Part shown: one piece after another, positions 1-9,511 of the stretch
How the letters are laid out: each line of letters begins with the position of its first letter
Position numbering within the stretch: position 1 is the first letter of the stretch
Source: Buchnera aphidicola (Hyadaphis tataricae)
GTDB taxonomy: Bacteria > Pseudomonadota > Gammaproteobacteria > Enterobacterales > Enterobacteriaceae
Length of the DNA: 64,000 nucleotides
Assembly: GCF_005081445.1 (NCBI RefSeq)
Contig: NZ_CP034873.1
Span: 372,001 to 436,000, forward strand
Direction: 5' to 3'
The notes under the pieces: model-generated
Seen by the model: the letters and a program-made list of their open reading frames with translations, nothing else
What the model was told of the DNA's origin: nothing
The model's database searches: none
Program-made: the position numbers and the translations under genes

Positions 1-1
1 A

Positions 2-688
2 TATTATTTTGTTCCTATTTTTTTATTATTGATTCAAAGTTGTACATCTATTCCACATAAGCCTTTAGTAGAAGGTATTACAACCGCTATAGCACCTAAT
101 TTTTTTCCTAATGTTACAAATGGATCTTTATTTCAAGAAAGATCTCTTGAACATCATGGATATAAATCGTTATTTGAAGATTATCGACCACATAATATTG
201 GAGATACTCTTACTGTAATTTTACAAGAAGAGATCAGTGCTAGTAATAGTTCTACTTCTAACGCTAGTCGCGATGGAACGAATAATATAGGTATGGAAAT
301 AATACCTAGTGGATTAAGTCCAATTTTAGGTTTAGATTTAAAAAAAAATCAAATTGGTTTAAATAATACAGGTAAACATGACTTTTTTGGAAAAGGAAAT
401 AATACGGCTGAAAATAAATTTAGTGGACTAATTACTGTTACCATTAAAACTATTCTTCCAAATGGGAACTTAAAAGTTATAGGAGAAAAACAAGTTGGAA
501 TTAACGATGGTGTGGAATACATACGTTTTTCCGGTGTAGTAAATCCAAATAACATTAATAACAATAATTTCGTTCAATCTAGTCGAATTGCTGATGCTCG
601 AATTGAATATTCACGTTATGGATGGGTGAATCAAATGCAACATATGGGATGGATGCAAAAACTTTTATTGAAATTTTCTCCTATATAA
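2..688 (+). CDS. flgH: Flagellar L-ring lipoprotein FlgH (5' end outside window)
   Basis: FlgH forms the outer-membrane L ring around the flagellar rod. The reading frame is open from the first bases of the window, so the true start lies upstream. A TTG at 29 is not the real start: in-frame codons before it encode a hydrophobic signal peptide ending LLLIQSC, a lipobox whose Cys is at 41-43. The mature part follows E. coli FlgH closely: [27 protein letters not shown], then [24 protein letters not shown] and a terminal MGWMQK segment. It heads a flagellar block with flgI, flgJ and flgK, but a 227 bp gap with a hairpin separates it from flgI. Identity is sure; only the N-terminus is missing. Confidence 0.96.
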   Translation, partial: YYFVPIFLLLIQSCTSIPHKPLVEGITTAIAPNFFPNVTNGSLFQERSLEHHGYKSLFEDYRPHNIGDTLTVILQEEISASNSSTSNASRDGTNNIGMEIIPSGLSPILGLDLKKNQIGLNNTGKHDFFGKGNNTAENKFSGLITVTIKTILPNGNLKVIGEKQVGINDGVEYIRFSGVVNPNNINNNNFVQSSRIADARIEYSRYGWVNQMQHMGWMQKLLLKFSPI

Positions 689-753
689 CATATAAAAGTT
701 GAATCAACTCATCAGTAATAATTTAAAAAAATTATTTTATGTATTAATTATAC

Positions 754-787
754 ACTCATAAAGAACAGTTTTTTGTTCTTTATGAGT
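754..787 (+). terminator. 13-bp hairpin after flgH
   Basis: A perfect inverted repeat pairs 754-766 with 775-787 (ACTCATAAAGAAC with its complement) around an 8-base loop. It lies 66 bases after the flgH stop and has only a weak T-rich tail, so it could be a terminator or a stable mRNA 3' end inside the flagellar block. The stem is seen directly; the function is inferred. Confidence 0.5.
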
Positions 788-915
788 AAACATTCTTTAT
801 TTTAAAAAGTATGAATAATTTAAAATTAAAAACATAAAAAATTTATATATTAAAGATGTTTAATATATTTTATATGATAACAACAGTTGTTAAAACGCAT
901 GTATGAAGGTTTTAT

Positions 916-2031
916 ATGTCTAAAATAATACTATTAATAAAAATTATTATTTGTACTATTATCAGTGTATCCTTACCCTCTTATGCTGAAAAAATAAGAG
1001 ATTTAACAAGCATACAAGGAATTCGAGATAACCAATTAATTGGTTATGGTTTAATAGTCGGATTAAATGGAACAGGTGATCAATCAACACAAGCTCCTTT
1101 CACAAAGCAGTCTTTAAACAATATGTTATCTCAATTAGGTGTTGCTGTTCCACCTAATATTAATATGCATTTAAGAAATGTAGCGGCAGTAATTGTAACT
1201 GCAAACTTACCTCCTTTTAGTCACACAGGTGAAAAAATAGATATAAAAGTTGCATCCATAGGAAATGCTAAAAGTCTTAAAGGAGGCACCTTATTAATGA
1301 CACCGTTGAAAGGAACAGATAATCAAATTTATGCTATTGCTCAAGGAGAAATATTAACATCCGAAAAACATCATCTTGAAAAAAGAATGCGATATCTTAG
1401 AGATAATCAGGAGAATTCTGGAACGATAAATAATGGTGCTACAATCGAACGTGAAGTACATACTACTTTTGGCAAGAACAACACAATCAATTTACAATTA
1501 AATGAAGAAAATTTTAGTACAGCACAAAGAATTAGTGATATGATCAATATCAAATATCCAGATACGGCAACGCCGATTAATTCTAAAACAGTCCAATTAA
1601 ACACTTCTGCTAATAATAATGTACAAGTACATATGCTTTCTAACATTCAGGATATAGATGTATCATTACCTGATCAAGAAGCTAAAGTTCTAGTCAATCC
1701 ACGCACCGGATCTGTTGTTATGAATCAATCAGTAAAATTAGGCTCATGTATTGTATCTAATGGAAATATCTCTATAATGTTAAATGAAATTATTAATAAA
1801 AATAAAGATTTTGATTTTTTAAAATTATTTAAAAAAAATCAAACAAAAAAAAACATATCAGATGCGTCAATCAATAAAAACTACATGGATCGTATCTCTT
1901 TAAATAAAGTGAACTTAAATCATATAATACAATCTTTAAATTTATTAGGAACTAGATCAGAGGAATTAATATCAATTTTGCAATTAATGAAAAATGCCGG
2001 ATGTCTTAACGCTAAATTGGAAATTGTTTAA
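916..2031 (+). CDS. flgI: Flagellar P-ring protein FlgI
   Basis: FlgI assembles in the periplasm into the P ring that surrounds the rod in the peptidoglycan layer. The 371-residue protein has a signal peptide (Lys-containing start, hydrophobic core, cleavage after SLPSYA) followed by EKIRDLTSIQGIRDNQL, a hallmark of the family, then GYGLIVGLNGTGDQ and, near the middle, ADV-type beta segments including VLVNPRTGSVVMN. The end, ELISILQLMKNAGCLNAKLEIV, matches the family C-terminus. The ATG at 916 is preceded by GAAGG. Its stop overlaps the flgJ start by one base (TAATG), implying translational coupling. Length is close to the E. coli protein. Confidence 0.97.
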   Translation: MSKIILLIKIIICTIISVSLPSYAEKIRDLTSIQGIRDNQLIGYGLIVGLNGTGDQSTQAPFTKQSLNNMLSQLGVAVPPNINMHLRNVAAVIVTANLPPFSHTGEKIDIKVASIGNAKSLKGGTLLMTPLKGTDNQIYAIAQGEILTSEKHHLEKRMRYLRDNQENSGTINNGATIEREVHTTFGKNNTINLQLNEENFSTAQRISDMINIKYPDTATPINSKTVQLNTSANNNVQVHMLSNIQDIDVSLPDQEAKVLVNPRTGSVVMNQSVKLGSCIVSNGNISIMLNEIINKNKDFDFLKLFKKNQTKKNISDASINKNYMDRISLNKVNLNHIIQSLNLLGTRSEELISILQLMKNAGCLNAKLEIV

Positions 2032-2345
2032 TGAACGATAATTTATTATTATTAAATAGTTCAAATCATAATGTAAAATTTATTGATGAACTAAAATATC
2101 ACGTGCGCACAAACCCAAAAAAATATTCTTTGCAAACTGCTAGAGAAGTAGAAAGTATATTTATTCAAATATTATTAAAAAGTATGAGAAATGCGTTGCC
2201 AAAAAATAGTTTTTTAGATAATAACCAAAGCTTGTTGTATAGAGAAATATATGATCAAGCTATTTCAAAAGAAATCAGTAAAAAAGGCATAGGATTAACT
2301 GAGATTATATTAAAACAAATTGAATATAAAAAAAACTTAACATAA
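2031..2345 (+). CDS. flgJ: FlgJ rod-assembly domain only
   Basis: In E. coli, FlgJ has an N-terminal rod-scaffolding domain and a C-terminal peptidoglycan hydrolase. This 104-residue protein matches only the first third: TAREVESIFIQILLKSMRNALPK, then LYREIYDQAISKEI and a GLTEIILKQ segment. It ends in an ordinary TAA with flgK starting 38 bases later, so the muramidase half is deleted rather than disrupted. It can still serve as a rod cap or scaffold but cannot cut peptidoglycan. The ATG overlaps the flgI stop. This loss is known for Buchnera as far as I recall. Confidence 0.93.
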   Translation: MNDNLLLLNSSNHNVKFIDELKYHVRTNPKKYSLQTAREVESIFIQILLKSMRNALPKNSFLDNNQSLLYREIYDQAISKEISKKGIGLTEIILKQIEYKKNLT

Positions 2346-2382
2346 CCTATAGAAACATTAAAGTTTAAAAAAGGATAATATA

Positions 2383-4005
2383 ATGAGTGATATATTCAAC
2401 TCTGTTATATCTGGCATTAATGCAATGAAAACTATGATTGATGATACAGTAGAACAAGTCGATCATCCTTCTAGAAATAATGTAAATAAACGAATATTCG
2501 TAGAAAATACAGTACAACCACCTGAGACTAGCAATTCAGTTAAAGTACAAGAAATATATGATGATTATAATGATTTTATCGTGGAAGAAAAAAGAAAAAC
2601 TAATACACAAGTAAAAGAAGATGAAACTACAATTGAACAATTATCAAAACTAGAAGATTTATTAGGTCAAGAAGCAAACACTTTAAGTACAGCTATCAAT
2701 GCTTTATATGAACAAATAGAAATAGATTTTTCTGATAACGCACTATTTGCAATTGATAATAATTTTCATAATGCAGCCAATAAAGTTACTGATGCAGCAA
2801 ACAAGTTCGATAAAAAATTACAATTTTTAGAAACAAATGTAAAAAATTTAGTAATAGAAAACATTAATAAAGTTAATAGTTTAATTGATCAAATAGAAAA
2901 TGCCAACATAGATATTTATTATTTTCCTATAGATAAATCTCCAAAAAAAATTGATGATTTAATTAATAAAAGAGAAAAATTAATAGATGAGTTGAGCGCT
3001 TTAATAGACATTAAAATTGTTAAAGATAAAAACAATTATGAAATTTATTTGGATAACAATTTTTGTATTTTAGATAAACATCAAAAAAAACATTTCATCG
3101 CTCTTACATCTAGTGAAGATGAAAAATATATAAGTATAGGATATTTTGATGAGCAAAAAAAACAAACACAAAAAATAGAAAATATCATTTCCACTGGTGT
3201 TTTAGGGGCTCTTTTAACATTTCGTAGAGACGAATTAAGTGCTGCAAGAAATACCATAGGACAATTAATAGCACGGTTTTCCGAATATATGAACCATCAA
3301 CTAGTATTAGAAGCTGATCAATTCAGAAGAATTGGAAAACCAAGATTGTACATTTCTAATCCTATAGTGTTAGCTGATGTTGCCAATCATTCTTCACATA
3401 AAACCACGGCAATTTGGCTGGCAAGTGCACATTCTCAGAATACTGATTATATCGTATCTTTTCAAAACAATCATTGGTTCGTGACTAGACTAGCAGATCA
3501 TCAACAAATTCAATTCAGCGTAATCAACAGTAAGAATGGTAATGTATCAATTGTTTTTGATGATATACAACTCTCGATATCCGGAAAACCTGATAATGGC
3601 GATATGTATATGGTCAAACCATATTCTAAAACATTAGAAAAATTAAGATTAATATTAGAGTATGCTGATACAAATGTATTATCATCAGGTCATTACATAA
3701 CAAAGAATGTTCAAAATAATAAGATTTTATTTAAACCTCGTTTTTTCTATCATCAAGATCATTTTAATCTAGATTATCAAACATTTCATAAATCTATATC
3801 TCATAAATGCAATCAATTAAAAGAAGAAGTACCCTTTAAAAGAAATATGGTAAATATTCTTCAAAACAAAAGGGTATCTACGTTAAACAATATTGAAAAA
3901 ATTTTTCAAAAATTGAATTACGAACAAGAATGTTATCTTGCTAATGTAAGAGTTTTAAAAGTAGCAGAAAGTATTTTTAATGAAATAGTTGATAGTTATA
4001 GTTAA
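2383..4005 (+). CDS. flgK: Flagellar hook-associated protein 1, FlgK
   Basis: FlgK joins hook and filament in motile bacteria. The 540-residue protein aligns end to end with E. coli FlgK: N-terminal IFNSVISGINAMK, a coiled-coil stretch at about 80-175, GVLGALLTFRRDEL with RNTIGQL at about 270-290, NHWFVTRLADHQ at about 365, and the C-terminal helix YLANVRVLKVAESIF. The conserved ASNNISSYN-type motif that follows the first helix in the E. coli protein is replaced by unrelated sequence (residues 21-38). AAAGGA lies 10 bases before the ATG. flgL, the usual next gene, is absent; rne follows in the opposite direction. Confidence 0.93.
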   Translation: MSDIFNSVISGINAMKTMIDDTVEQVDHPSRNNVNKRIFVENTVQPPETSNSVKVQEIYDDYNDFIVEEKRKTNTQVKEDETTIEQLSKLEDLLGQEANTLSTAINALYEQIEIDFSDNALFAIDNNFHNAANKVTDAANKFDKKLQFLETNVKNLVIENINKVNSLIDQIENANIDIYYFPIDKSPKKIDDLINKREKLIDELSALIDIKIVKDKNNYEIYLDNNFCILDKHQKKHFIALTSSEDEKYISIGYFDEQKKQTQKIENIISTGVLGALLTFRRDELSAARNTIGQLIARFSEYMNHQLVLEADQFRRIGKPRLYISNPIVLADVANHSSHKTTAIWLASAHSQNTDYIVSFQNNHWFVTRLADHQQIQFSVINSKNGNVSIVFDDIQLSISGKPDNGDMYMVKPYSKTLEKLRLILEYADTNVLSSGHYITKNVQNNKILFKPRFFYHQDHFNLDYQTFHKSISHKCNQLKEEVPFKRNMVNILQNKRVSTLNNIEKIFQKLNYEQECYLANVRVLKVAESIFNEIVDSYS

Positions 4006-4031
4006 TAAAATATTCAAGAAAACAAATTTAT

Positions 4032-4072
4032 AAAAAATAAAAACTTACCATAAAAGTAAGTTTTTATTTTTT
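4032..4072. terminator. Bidirectional terminator between flgK and rne
   Basis: Positions 4032-4048 pair with 4056-4072 over about 17 bp around the loop CATAAAA. The core CTTAC/GTAAG is flanked by A runs on one side and T runs on the other, so it can end transcription from flgK and from the convergent rne. Confidence 0.75.
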
Positions 4073-4158
4073 ATTAATAAAAAACTTAATTAATTTTTAT
4101 CATTCAAATCATTTTTAATTTATTCAGCAAAAAATATTACCAATAAAACGAAAAAAAA

Positions 4159-6936
4159 TTATTTTATTTTAAAAATCGGAGAACTAGAAAAATTAATTGC
4201 AGAATGTGCTCCAGCAGATTTGATTCTTTCAGTATTTACTATTTTTTTGAAACGATAAAAATGTTTTTTTGATTCTGTTTTGTTAGCAAGAAAATTAGAA
4301 ACTTTGGTCACTGGTGCGCTAGATTGATTTTTTTTAACTAATTTTTTTTTATCTTTTTTTGGCAATAATGATGACTCTTGAATTGCAATATTGCTTTGAA
4401 TTGCATAATCATGTTTTAATGATTGCGCGGTACAATTTTTTCTTTTTATAATTCTATTAGTTTCGAATTGTTTGCATTCTGTATGTTTGCTTTTTGAATT
4501 TAAAGGCCATTGTTCATTTTTTATTCTATGTTTTGTAACAATAGAAGATGTGTTAGATTTTTTTTTAAAAAGAATTCTATTATTTATCTTTGTTTTACAT
4601 ATTTTCAAAATAGGATATTTAATCCAAACTTTACTTAAAGATACATCTAAAGAAGGAAAAGCCGACATGATTAAGGTATCAAGGTTAAAATCACTATTAT
4701 TCAAAAAATGATGTTTGATATTTTTTTTATTAACATTGTTAGATATATCTAAAATACATTTTGATTTATCAAAATCTTTTTTATTACAGTTTTTAACAAG
4801 AACATTGTTATTATTGTAGAGAAAATTTTTTTGAATATATTTTTTCTCTGCATAAGCACTGTTTATTAATGCATTTTTATTGTTCAAATTTTTTTTCGAA
4901 TCAATTATTTTATTATAAAATAAATTGTTTTTTTTAAATATGTTGAATATTTTTTTATGTGTAAATTTAAGTTTTTTGTCTATTAAACCATGATATTTTT
5001 GTAACGTTTTAAAATTATTATCCTTAATATTGAGATGATTTGATGAATTTTTAATACAGTTCATGTTAAAATTATATTCTTTTTTAGGCAACTTGTTTAA
5101 AACAAATTCTTTTTTTTTAACATCAACACAATTGTTACTTTGAACTGTCTCTCTTTTGAGAGTATGATTGGAAAATAAAATATTTTTAATAAAAAAAGAA
5201 CTTTTTAACCAAGTAATAAATTTAAAAATAAAGTTCTTGTTGACTGATAACAAACTAAAAGAATTTTTAATATGACTTTTTTTTCCTGAAAAATATTTTT
5301 TTGCATCAATTAATTCTTTATCATGATGTTCAAAAAGATAAGATTTAGAAAAATCTAATGCTTTTTTTCTTTTTTTTTCTAATTTGTTCTGTTTAAAAAA
5401 GTACATGTTTTTATTTTTTTTAACATTGTCACGATTAGAATTATTTGCATGAATGTTTTCATTTTTTCTTATTCTAGAAACAGAATAATGTGGTGTTTTC
5501 ATTTTTTTGCTTGGAACAATAATAGTTTTCCCTCCAGCTTGACGTTGTTCTATTGCATATACTGCGTCTCGTTTTTCATTTAATAAATAAGAAGCTATTT
5601 CTATCGGAACTATAGCATGAACTTCATGTGTATTTTCTTTCAATGCTTCTTCTTCAATCAAACGCAAAATAGATAAAGATAAAGATTCATTATCTCGAAT
5701 CGTTCCTGTTCCAGTGCATCTTGGGCAAATATGATGACTAGATTCACCTAAAGATGAACTCAATCTTTGTCTAGACATTTCTAATAAACCAAATTTAGAG
5801 ATTTGACCAATTTGAATACGAGCTCGATCTTCACGTGTAATTTCGCGTAATTTATTTTCAATTGCTCTCTGATGACTTATCGGTGTCATATCTATAAAAT
5901 CAATTACTATTAGACCGCCTAAATCTCTTAAACGTAATTGACGAGAAATTTCATCTACAGCTTCGAGATTTGTATTAAATGCTGTTGATTCAATGTCTAT
6001 GCCATTTGTAGAGCGAGACGAGTTAATATCAATAGCGGTTAAGGCTTCTGTACTATCAACCATAATAGAACCTCCGGAAGGCAAACGTACTGTTCTTTGA
6101 AAAGCAGAATTGATTTGCGCTTCAATTTGAAAATAACTAAACAGAGGAACATCTCCAGTATACAATTTTATTTTATTAATAAAATCTGGTCGACCTAAAA
6201 AGGTAATATGTTCACGTGCTAAACTAAGTATCTTAGGATTATCAATTAAGATTTCTCCAATATCTTGCCTTAAATAATCCCTAAAAGCTCGCACAATAAC
6301 ATTGCTTTCTTGATAAATTAAAAATGGCGCAGAACGTTTTTTTGCAATTTTTTGAATTGTATCCCAATGTTGTAGTCGTAATGATAAATCCCACTTTAAT
6401 GATTCTATAGATTTTCCTGCTCCAGCAGTGCGAACAATTAAACTCATATCTTCAGGTAGTTTTAACGATAATAATAATTCTTTTAATATTATTCTATCAT
6501 GACCTTCGATTCTTCTAGATATTCCAGAAGATTTAGGATTATTTGGCATCAGTACCAAATAGCTACCAGCTAAACTAATAAAAGTAGTTAATGCTGCTCC
6601 TTTTTTGCCTCTTTCTTCTTTATGTATTTGAACAATAATCTCTTGTCCTTCTTTTAAAACATCTTTGATGTTAATGCGAACATGATTAACATCACATTTT
6701 AAAAAATAGCTTTTAGAAATTTCTTTTAGTGGTAAAAAACCGTGTTTTTCTTCACCATAATCTACAAATGCAGCTTCTAAACTAGGTTCTATACGAGCTA
6801 TTTTTGCTTTGTATATGTTTGATTTTTTTTGTTCTGATCCTGAATTTTCTATATCGAGATCATATAAACGTTGACCATCAACGAGAGCTACACGCAATTC
6901 TTCCTGCTGAGTTGCGTTAATTAACATTCTTTTCAT
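4159..6936 (-). CDS. rne: Ribonuclease E
   Basis: RNase E is the endonuclease that starts mRNA decay and processes rRNA and tRNA precursors. The start at 6936 gives [18 protein letters not shown], matching E. coli exactly; an upstream in-frame ATG at 6981 is rejected. The 925-residue protein has the S1 domain (about 35-125), catalytic Asp303 and Asp346, and the Zn-link Cys404-PRC407 at the E. coli positions. The catalytic half to about 490 is highly conserved. The tail is Lys/Asn-rich and barely alignable except for three islands: an amphipathic helix (about 567-588), a segment containing KVWIKYPI (about 752-776) resembling the enolase site, and [14 protein letters not shown] (907-920) resembling the PNPase site. 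It converges on flgK and diverges from rluC. Confidence 0.97.
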   Translation of the reverse strand: MKRMLINATQQEELRVALVDGQRLYDLDIENSGSEQKKSNIYKAKIARIEPSLEAAFVDYGEEKHGFLPLKEISKSYFLKCDVNHVRINIKDVLKEGQEIIVQIHKEERGKKGAALTTFISLAGSYLVLMPNNPKSSGISRRIEGHDRIILKELLLSLKLPEDMSLIVRTAGAGKSIESLKWDLSLRLQHWDTIQKIAKKRSAPFLIYQESNVIVRAFRDYLRQDIGEILIDNPKILSLAREHITFLGRPDFINKIKLYTGDVPLFSYFQIEAQINSAFQRTVRLPSGGSIMVDSTEALTAIDINSSRSTNGIDIESTAFNTNLEAVDEISRQLRLRDLGGLIVIDFIDMTPISHQRAIENKLREITREDRARIQIGQISKFGLLEMSRQRLSSSLGESSHHICPRCTGTGTIRDNESLSLSILRLIEEEALKENTHEVHAIVPIEIASYLLNEKRDAVYAIEQRQAGGKTIIVPSKKMKTPHYSVSRIRKNENIHANNSNRDNVKKNKNMYFFKQNKLEKKRKKALDFSKSYLFEHHDKELIDAKKYFSGKKSHIKNSFSLLSVNKNFIFKFITWLKSSFFIKNILFSNHTLKRETVQSNNCVDVKKKEFVLNKLPKKEYNFNMNCIKNSSNHLNIKDNNFKTLQKYHGLIDKKLKFTHKKIFNIFKKNNLFYNKIIDSKKNLNNKNALINSAYAEKKYIQKNFLYNNNNVLVKNCNKKDFDKSKCILDISNNVNKKNIKHHFLNNSDFNLDTLIMSAFPSLDVSLSKVWIKYPILKICKTKINNRILFKKKSNTSSIVTKHRIKNEQWPLNSKSKHTECKQFETNRIIKRKNCTAQSLKHDYAIQSNIAIQESSLLPKKDKKKLVKKNQSSAPVTKVSNFLANKTESKKHFYRFKKIVNTERIKSAGAHSAINFSSSPIFKIK

Positions 6937-7277
6937 TGTACTGTTTTCTCTCTTATTTTTATAAATAAGTAAAAATATCAACAGGAAATATAAATGAGCA
7001 AAAAATTTTTTATTATAATAAGATGCATTTATTTAACATACCTATAAAAATAAGTGTTGTATAAACAATTTCAAATAAAAAGAAATTTAAATATATAAAA
7101 AAAAATTGATATACACAGTGACTCTTTTAATAAATATAATATAATTAAAAATATTAAAATCATTATTTCTTTGAATTTACTGCATAATAAATAATTAGAA
7201 TAATATATTTATGCCAACAATTATATTATAATAAATATAAAATTAAAAAAATTACCTAACATAAAGAGATTTTTTTA
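6937..7277. promoter_or_regulatory. Divergent rne/rluC intergenic region
   Basis: This 341-base region separates the rne and rluC starts and should carry promoters for both. It is almost pure A/T with no ORF or RNA gene that I can recognise. TTGAAT at 7171 with TAGAAT at 7196 (19-base spacing) is one possible sigma-70 pair toward rluC, but in sequence this AT-rich such matches are weak. In E. coli the rne leader mediates autoregulation; I cannot identify the corresponding stem-loops here. Confidence 0.35.
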
Positions 7278-8222
7278 ATGCAATATATAACACTTCCTGT
7301 ATCTATTATATATGCTAATAAGGATATGATAAATCAAAGATTAGATAATTTTATTCGTAAAAAATATAAAAAAATTCCTAATAGTATGATTTATAGAATT
7401 ATTAGAACAGGAAAAATACGAATTAATAAAAAAAGAATCAAGCCTTCTTATAAATTAAAATTAGGAGACATATTAAAAATTCCACCAATAAAAATTTTAA
7501 AAAATAAAAACAATATTTTATTTTCTTCAAATCAAGCAAAAATGTTAACTGACAGTATTATATATGAAGATAATGATTTATTAATTATCAATAAACCTGC
7601 AGGAATTGCCGTACATGGTGGAAGTGGATTATCTTTTGGAATAATAGAATATTTTAGAAAATTACGTCCATTAGAAAAATTTCTGGAACTTGTTCATCGT
7701 ATTGATCGTGAAACTTCAGGTGTATTAATGTTAGCGAAAAAACGATCCGCTTTAATTTCTTTGCACCAACAATTACGAGCACAAAAAATCAAAAAAACAT
7801 ATATAGCATTAGTACATGGATTATGGCCAAAAAAATTAAATAGAATATTTCAACCATTATCTAAAATAAAATTAAATAATACAAAAAAAAAAGTATTTGT
7901 GAGCGATTCTGGAAAACCTTCAGAAACTTTTTTTAAAATAAAAAAACAGTTTGATTCATCAACATTACTGTCTATTTTTCCAAAAACTGGTCGAACACAT
8001 CAAATCCGAGTACATACTTCATATATTGGTCATCCAATTTTTTTTGATGAAAGATATGGAAATAATAATTTTGATCAAAATATTAAATACAAAAACAATA
8101 CAACAAGACTTTTATTACATGCTACAGAAATTAATTTTATTCATCCAAAAACCAATCATGCAATATGTATAAAATCACCTTTAGATAAAACATTTACCGC
8201 ATATTTAAAAAATATGATTTAA
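7278..8222 (+). CDS. rluC: 23S rRNA pseudouridine synthase RluC
   Basis: RluC makes pseudouridines 955, 2504 and 2580 of 23S rRNA in E. coli. The 314-residue protein has an S4-like N-terminal part ([19 protein letters not shown], then VNKKRIKP-like [12 protein letters not shown]), the [18 protein letters not shown] motif, and the catalytic loop HRIDRETSG with Asp143. The later GRTHQIRVH motif is also typical. Similarity is to RluC rather than RluD (encoded at 62270-63226), because of [18 protein letters not shown]. An AAGAG sits 12 bases before the ATG. As in E. coli, it is divergent from rne. Confidence 0.95.
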   Translation: MQYITLPVSIIYANKDMINQRLDNFIRKKYKKIPNSMIYRIIRTGKIRINKKRIKPSYKLKLGDILKIPPIKILKNKNNILFSSNQAKMLTDSIIYEDNDLLIINKPAGIAVHGGSGLSFGIIEYFRKLRPLEKFLELVHRIDRETSGVLMLAKKRSALISLHQQLRAQKIKKTYIALVHGLWPKKLNRIFQPLSKIKLNNTKKKVFVSDSGKPSETFFKIKKQFDSSTLLSIFPKTGRTHQIRVHTSYIGHPIFFDERYGNNNFDQNIKYKNNTTRLLLHATEINFIHPKTNHAICIKSPLDKTFTAYLKNMI

Positions 8223-8293
8223 GTTGTCAGAAATATATTATAAAAAATTTTTTTAAACAATTAAATATTACTACATCAAAGAGAATTATATCA

Positions 8294-8458
8294 ATGGCTG
8301 TTCAAAAAAATAAACCTACTCGTTCTAAAAGAGGTATGAGACGATCTCATGATTTTTTGTTAAATCCAACATTGTCTATAGATAAATTTTGTGGAGAAAC
8401 ACATATACGACATCATATTACTCATAATGGATATTACAAAGGAAAAAAAATAATTTAA
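8294..8458 (+). CDS. rpmF: 50S ribosomal protein L32
   Basis: This 54-residue protein begins [20 protein letters not shown], almost identical to E. coli L32, and continues through [16 protein letters not shown]. It is three residues shorter at the C-terminus. It lies 71 bases after rluC. In E. coli it is followed by plsX and fabH; both are missing here and fabD follows directly. Confidence 0.96.
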   Translation: MAVQKNKPTRSKRGMRRSHDFLLNPTLSIDKFCGETHIRHHITHNGYYKGKKII

Positions 8459-8460
8459 GA

Positions 8461-8500
8461 AATAATATATGGTACTTATACTTGAGTACCATATATTATT
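8461..8500 (+). terminator. Perfect 16-bp hairpin after rpmF
   Basis: Positions 8461-8476 are exactly complementary to 8485-8500, with an 8-base loop (TATACTTG). It begins two bases after the rpmF stop. There is no T run after it, so it may be a processing or stabilising 3' hairpin for L32 mRNA rather than a strong terminator. Confidence 0.5.
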
Positions 8501-8566
8501 CATAACAATATAAAGATATTTTAATACTATAAAAAAGTACATTATTTTAAAAAAGGTTATCTGGAC

Positions 8567-9511
8567 ATGACTCTATTTGCAATGTTATTCCCAGGACAAG
8601 GTTCAGAATATATAGGCATGTTATCTTCATTTTCTTATAATAATTATATTATTAAACATACTTTTAACGAAGCATCAGATTATATAAAATTTAATTTACT
8701 AAAATTAGTAAAAGAAGGACCAAAAGAAAAACTGAATCAAAATCAGTATAAACAATCTGCAATATTAACCACATCTGTTGCGATATACCGACTATGGAGA
8801 AATAAATATGGAAAAATTCCATCATTAATATCAGGACATAGTCTTGGCGAATATTCTGCTTTAGTATGCGCTAAGTCTATCAAATTTTCTGATGCATTAA
8901 AGCTTGTTTTTTTGCGTGGTATATTAATGGAAAAAACAAGCATTAATCGTCCTGTTTTAATGAAAGCAATTATTGGTTTAGATCAGAAAAAAGTTGAAAA
9001 GGCTTGTTCAATTGCCTCAAAAAATGGCATTGTGAGTATAGCTAGCATTAATTCTCTAAACCAAATTGTTATTTCAGGAGATGCAAAAGCTGTATGTGAA
9101 GCTAGTCTATATTGCAAAAATATTGGCGCTAAAAATATACTACGACTAAACATCAATGTTCCAGCGCATTGTAAAATAATGAAACCAGTTTCTAAGAGAT
9201 TAAAAAAAATGTTAGATAGAATTCCTATATACTCTCCAATCATTCCAATTATTAACAATGTTGATGTGAAAATTGAATATAGTGAAAAAAACATTAAAAC
9301 TGCACTCATACGACAAATTTATCACTCTGTAAAATGGAACAATATTATTAATTTAATACAATTAAAAAAAATTTTTATAATGTTAGAAGTAGGACCTAAT
9401 AAAATTTTAACGAATTTAAATAAAAAAAATAAAAACATTATTTCATTGCATACCGATCGTTTAAACAATTTTTTACAAGCATTTAATTACATCAACAATC
9501 AAAATGAATAA
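8567..9511 (+). CDS. fabD: Malonyl-CoA:ACP transacylase
   Basis: FabD loads malonyl groups from malonyl-CoA onto acyl carrier protein for fatty acid synthesis. The 314-residue protein starts MTLFAMLFPGQGSEYIGML and has the nucleophile motif GHSLGEYSAL with Ser92, Arg117, and His201 in VPAHCKIMKP, all at the E. coli positions. AAAAGG lies 13 bases before the ATG. Its last codons overlap the fabG start, so the two are translationally coupled. The E. coli neighbours plsX and fabH upstream are missing. Confidence 0.96.
   Translation: MTLFAMLFPGQGSEYIGMLSSFSYNNYIIKHTFNEASDYIKFNLLKLVKEGPKEKLNQNQYKQSAILTTSVAIYRLWRNKYGKIPSLISGHSLGEYSALVCAKSIKFSDALKLVFLRGILMEKTSINRPVLMKAIIGLDQKKVEKACSIASKNGIVSIASINSLNQIVISGDAKAVCEASLYCKNIGAKNILRLNINVPAHCKIMKPVSKRLKKMLDRIPIYSPIIPIINNVDVKIEYSEKNIKTALIRQIYHSVKWNNIINLIQLKKIFIMLEVGPNKILTNLNKKNKNIISLHTDRLNNFLQAFNYINNQNE

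Noticed and set aside
8983-9309. 108-residue ORF antisense to fabD
   Set aside because: It overlaps well-conserved FabD residues including His201 and has no recognised homology.
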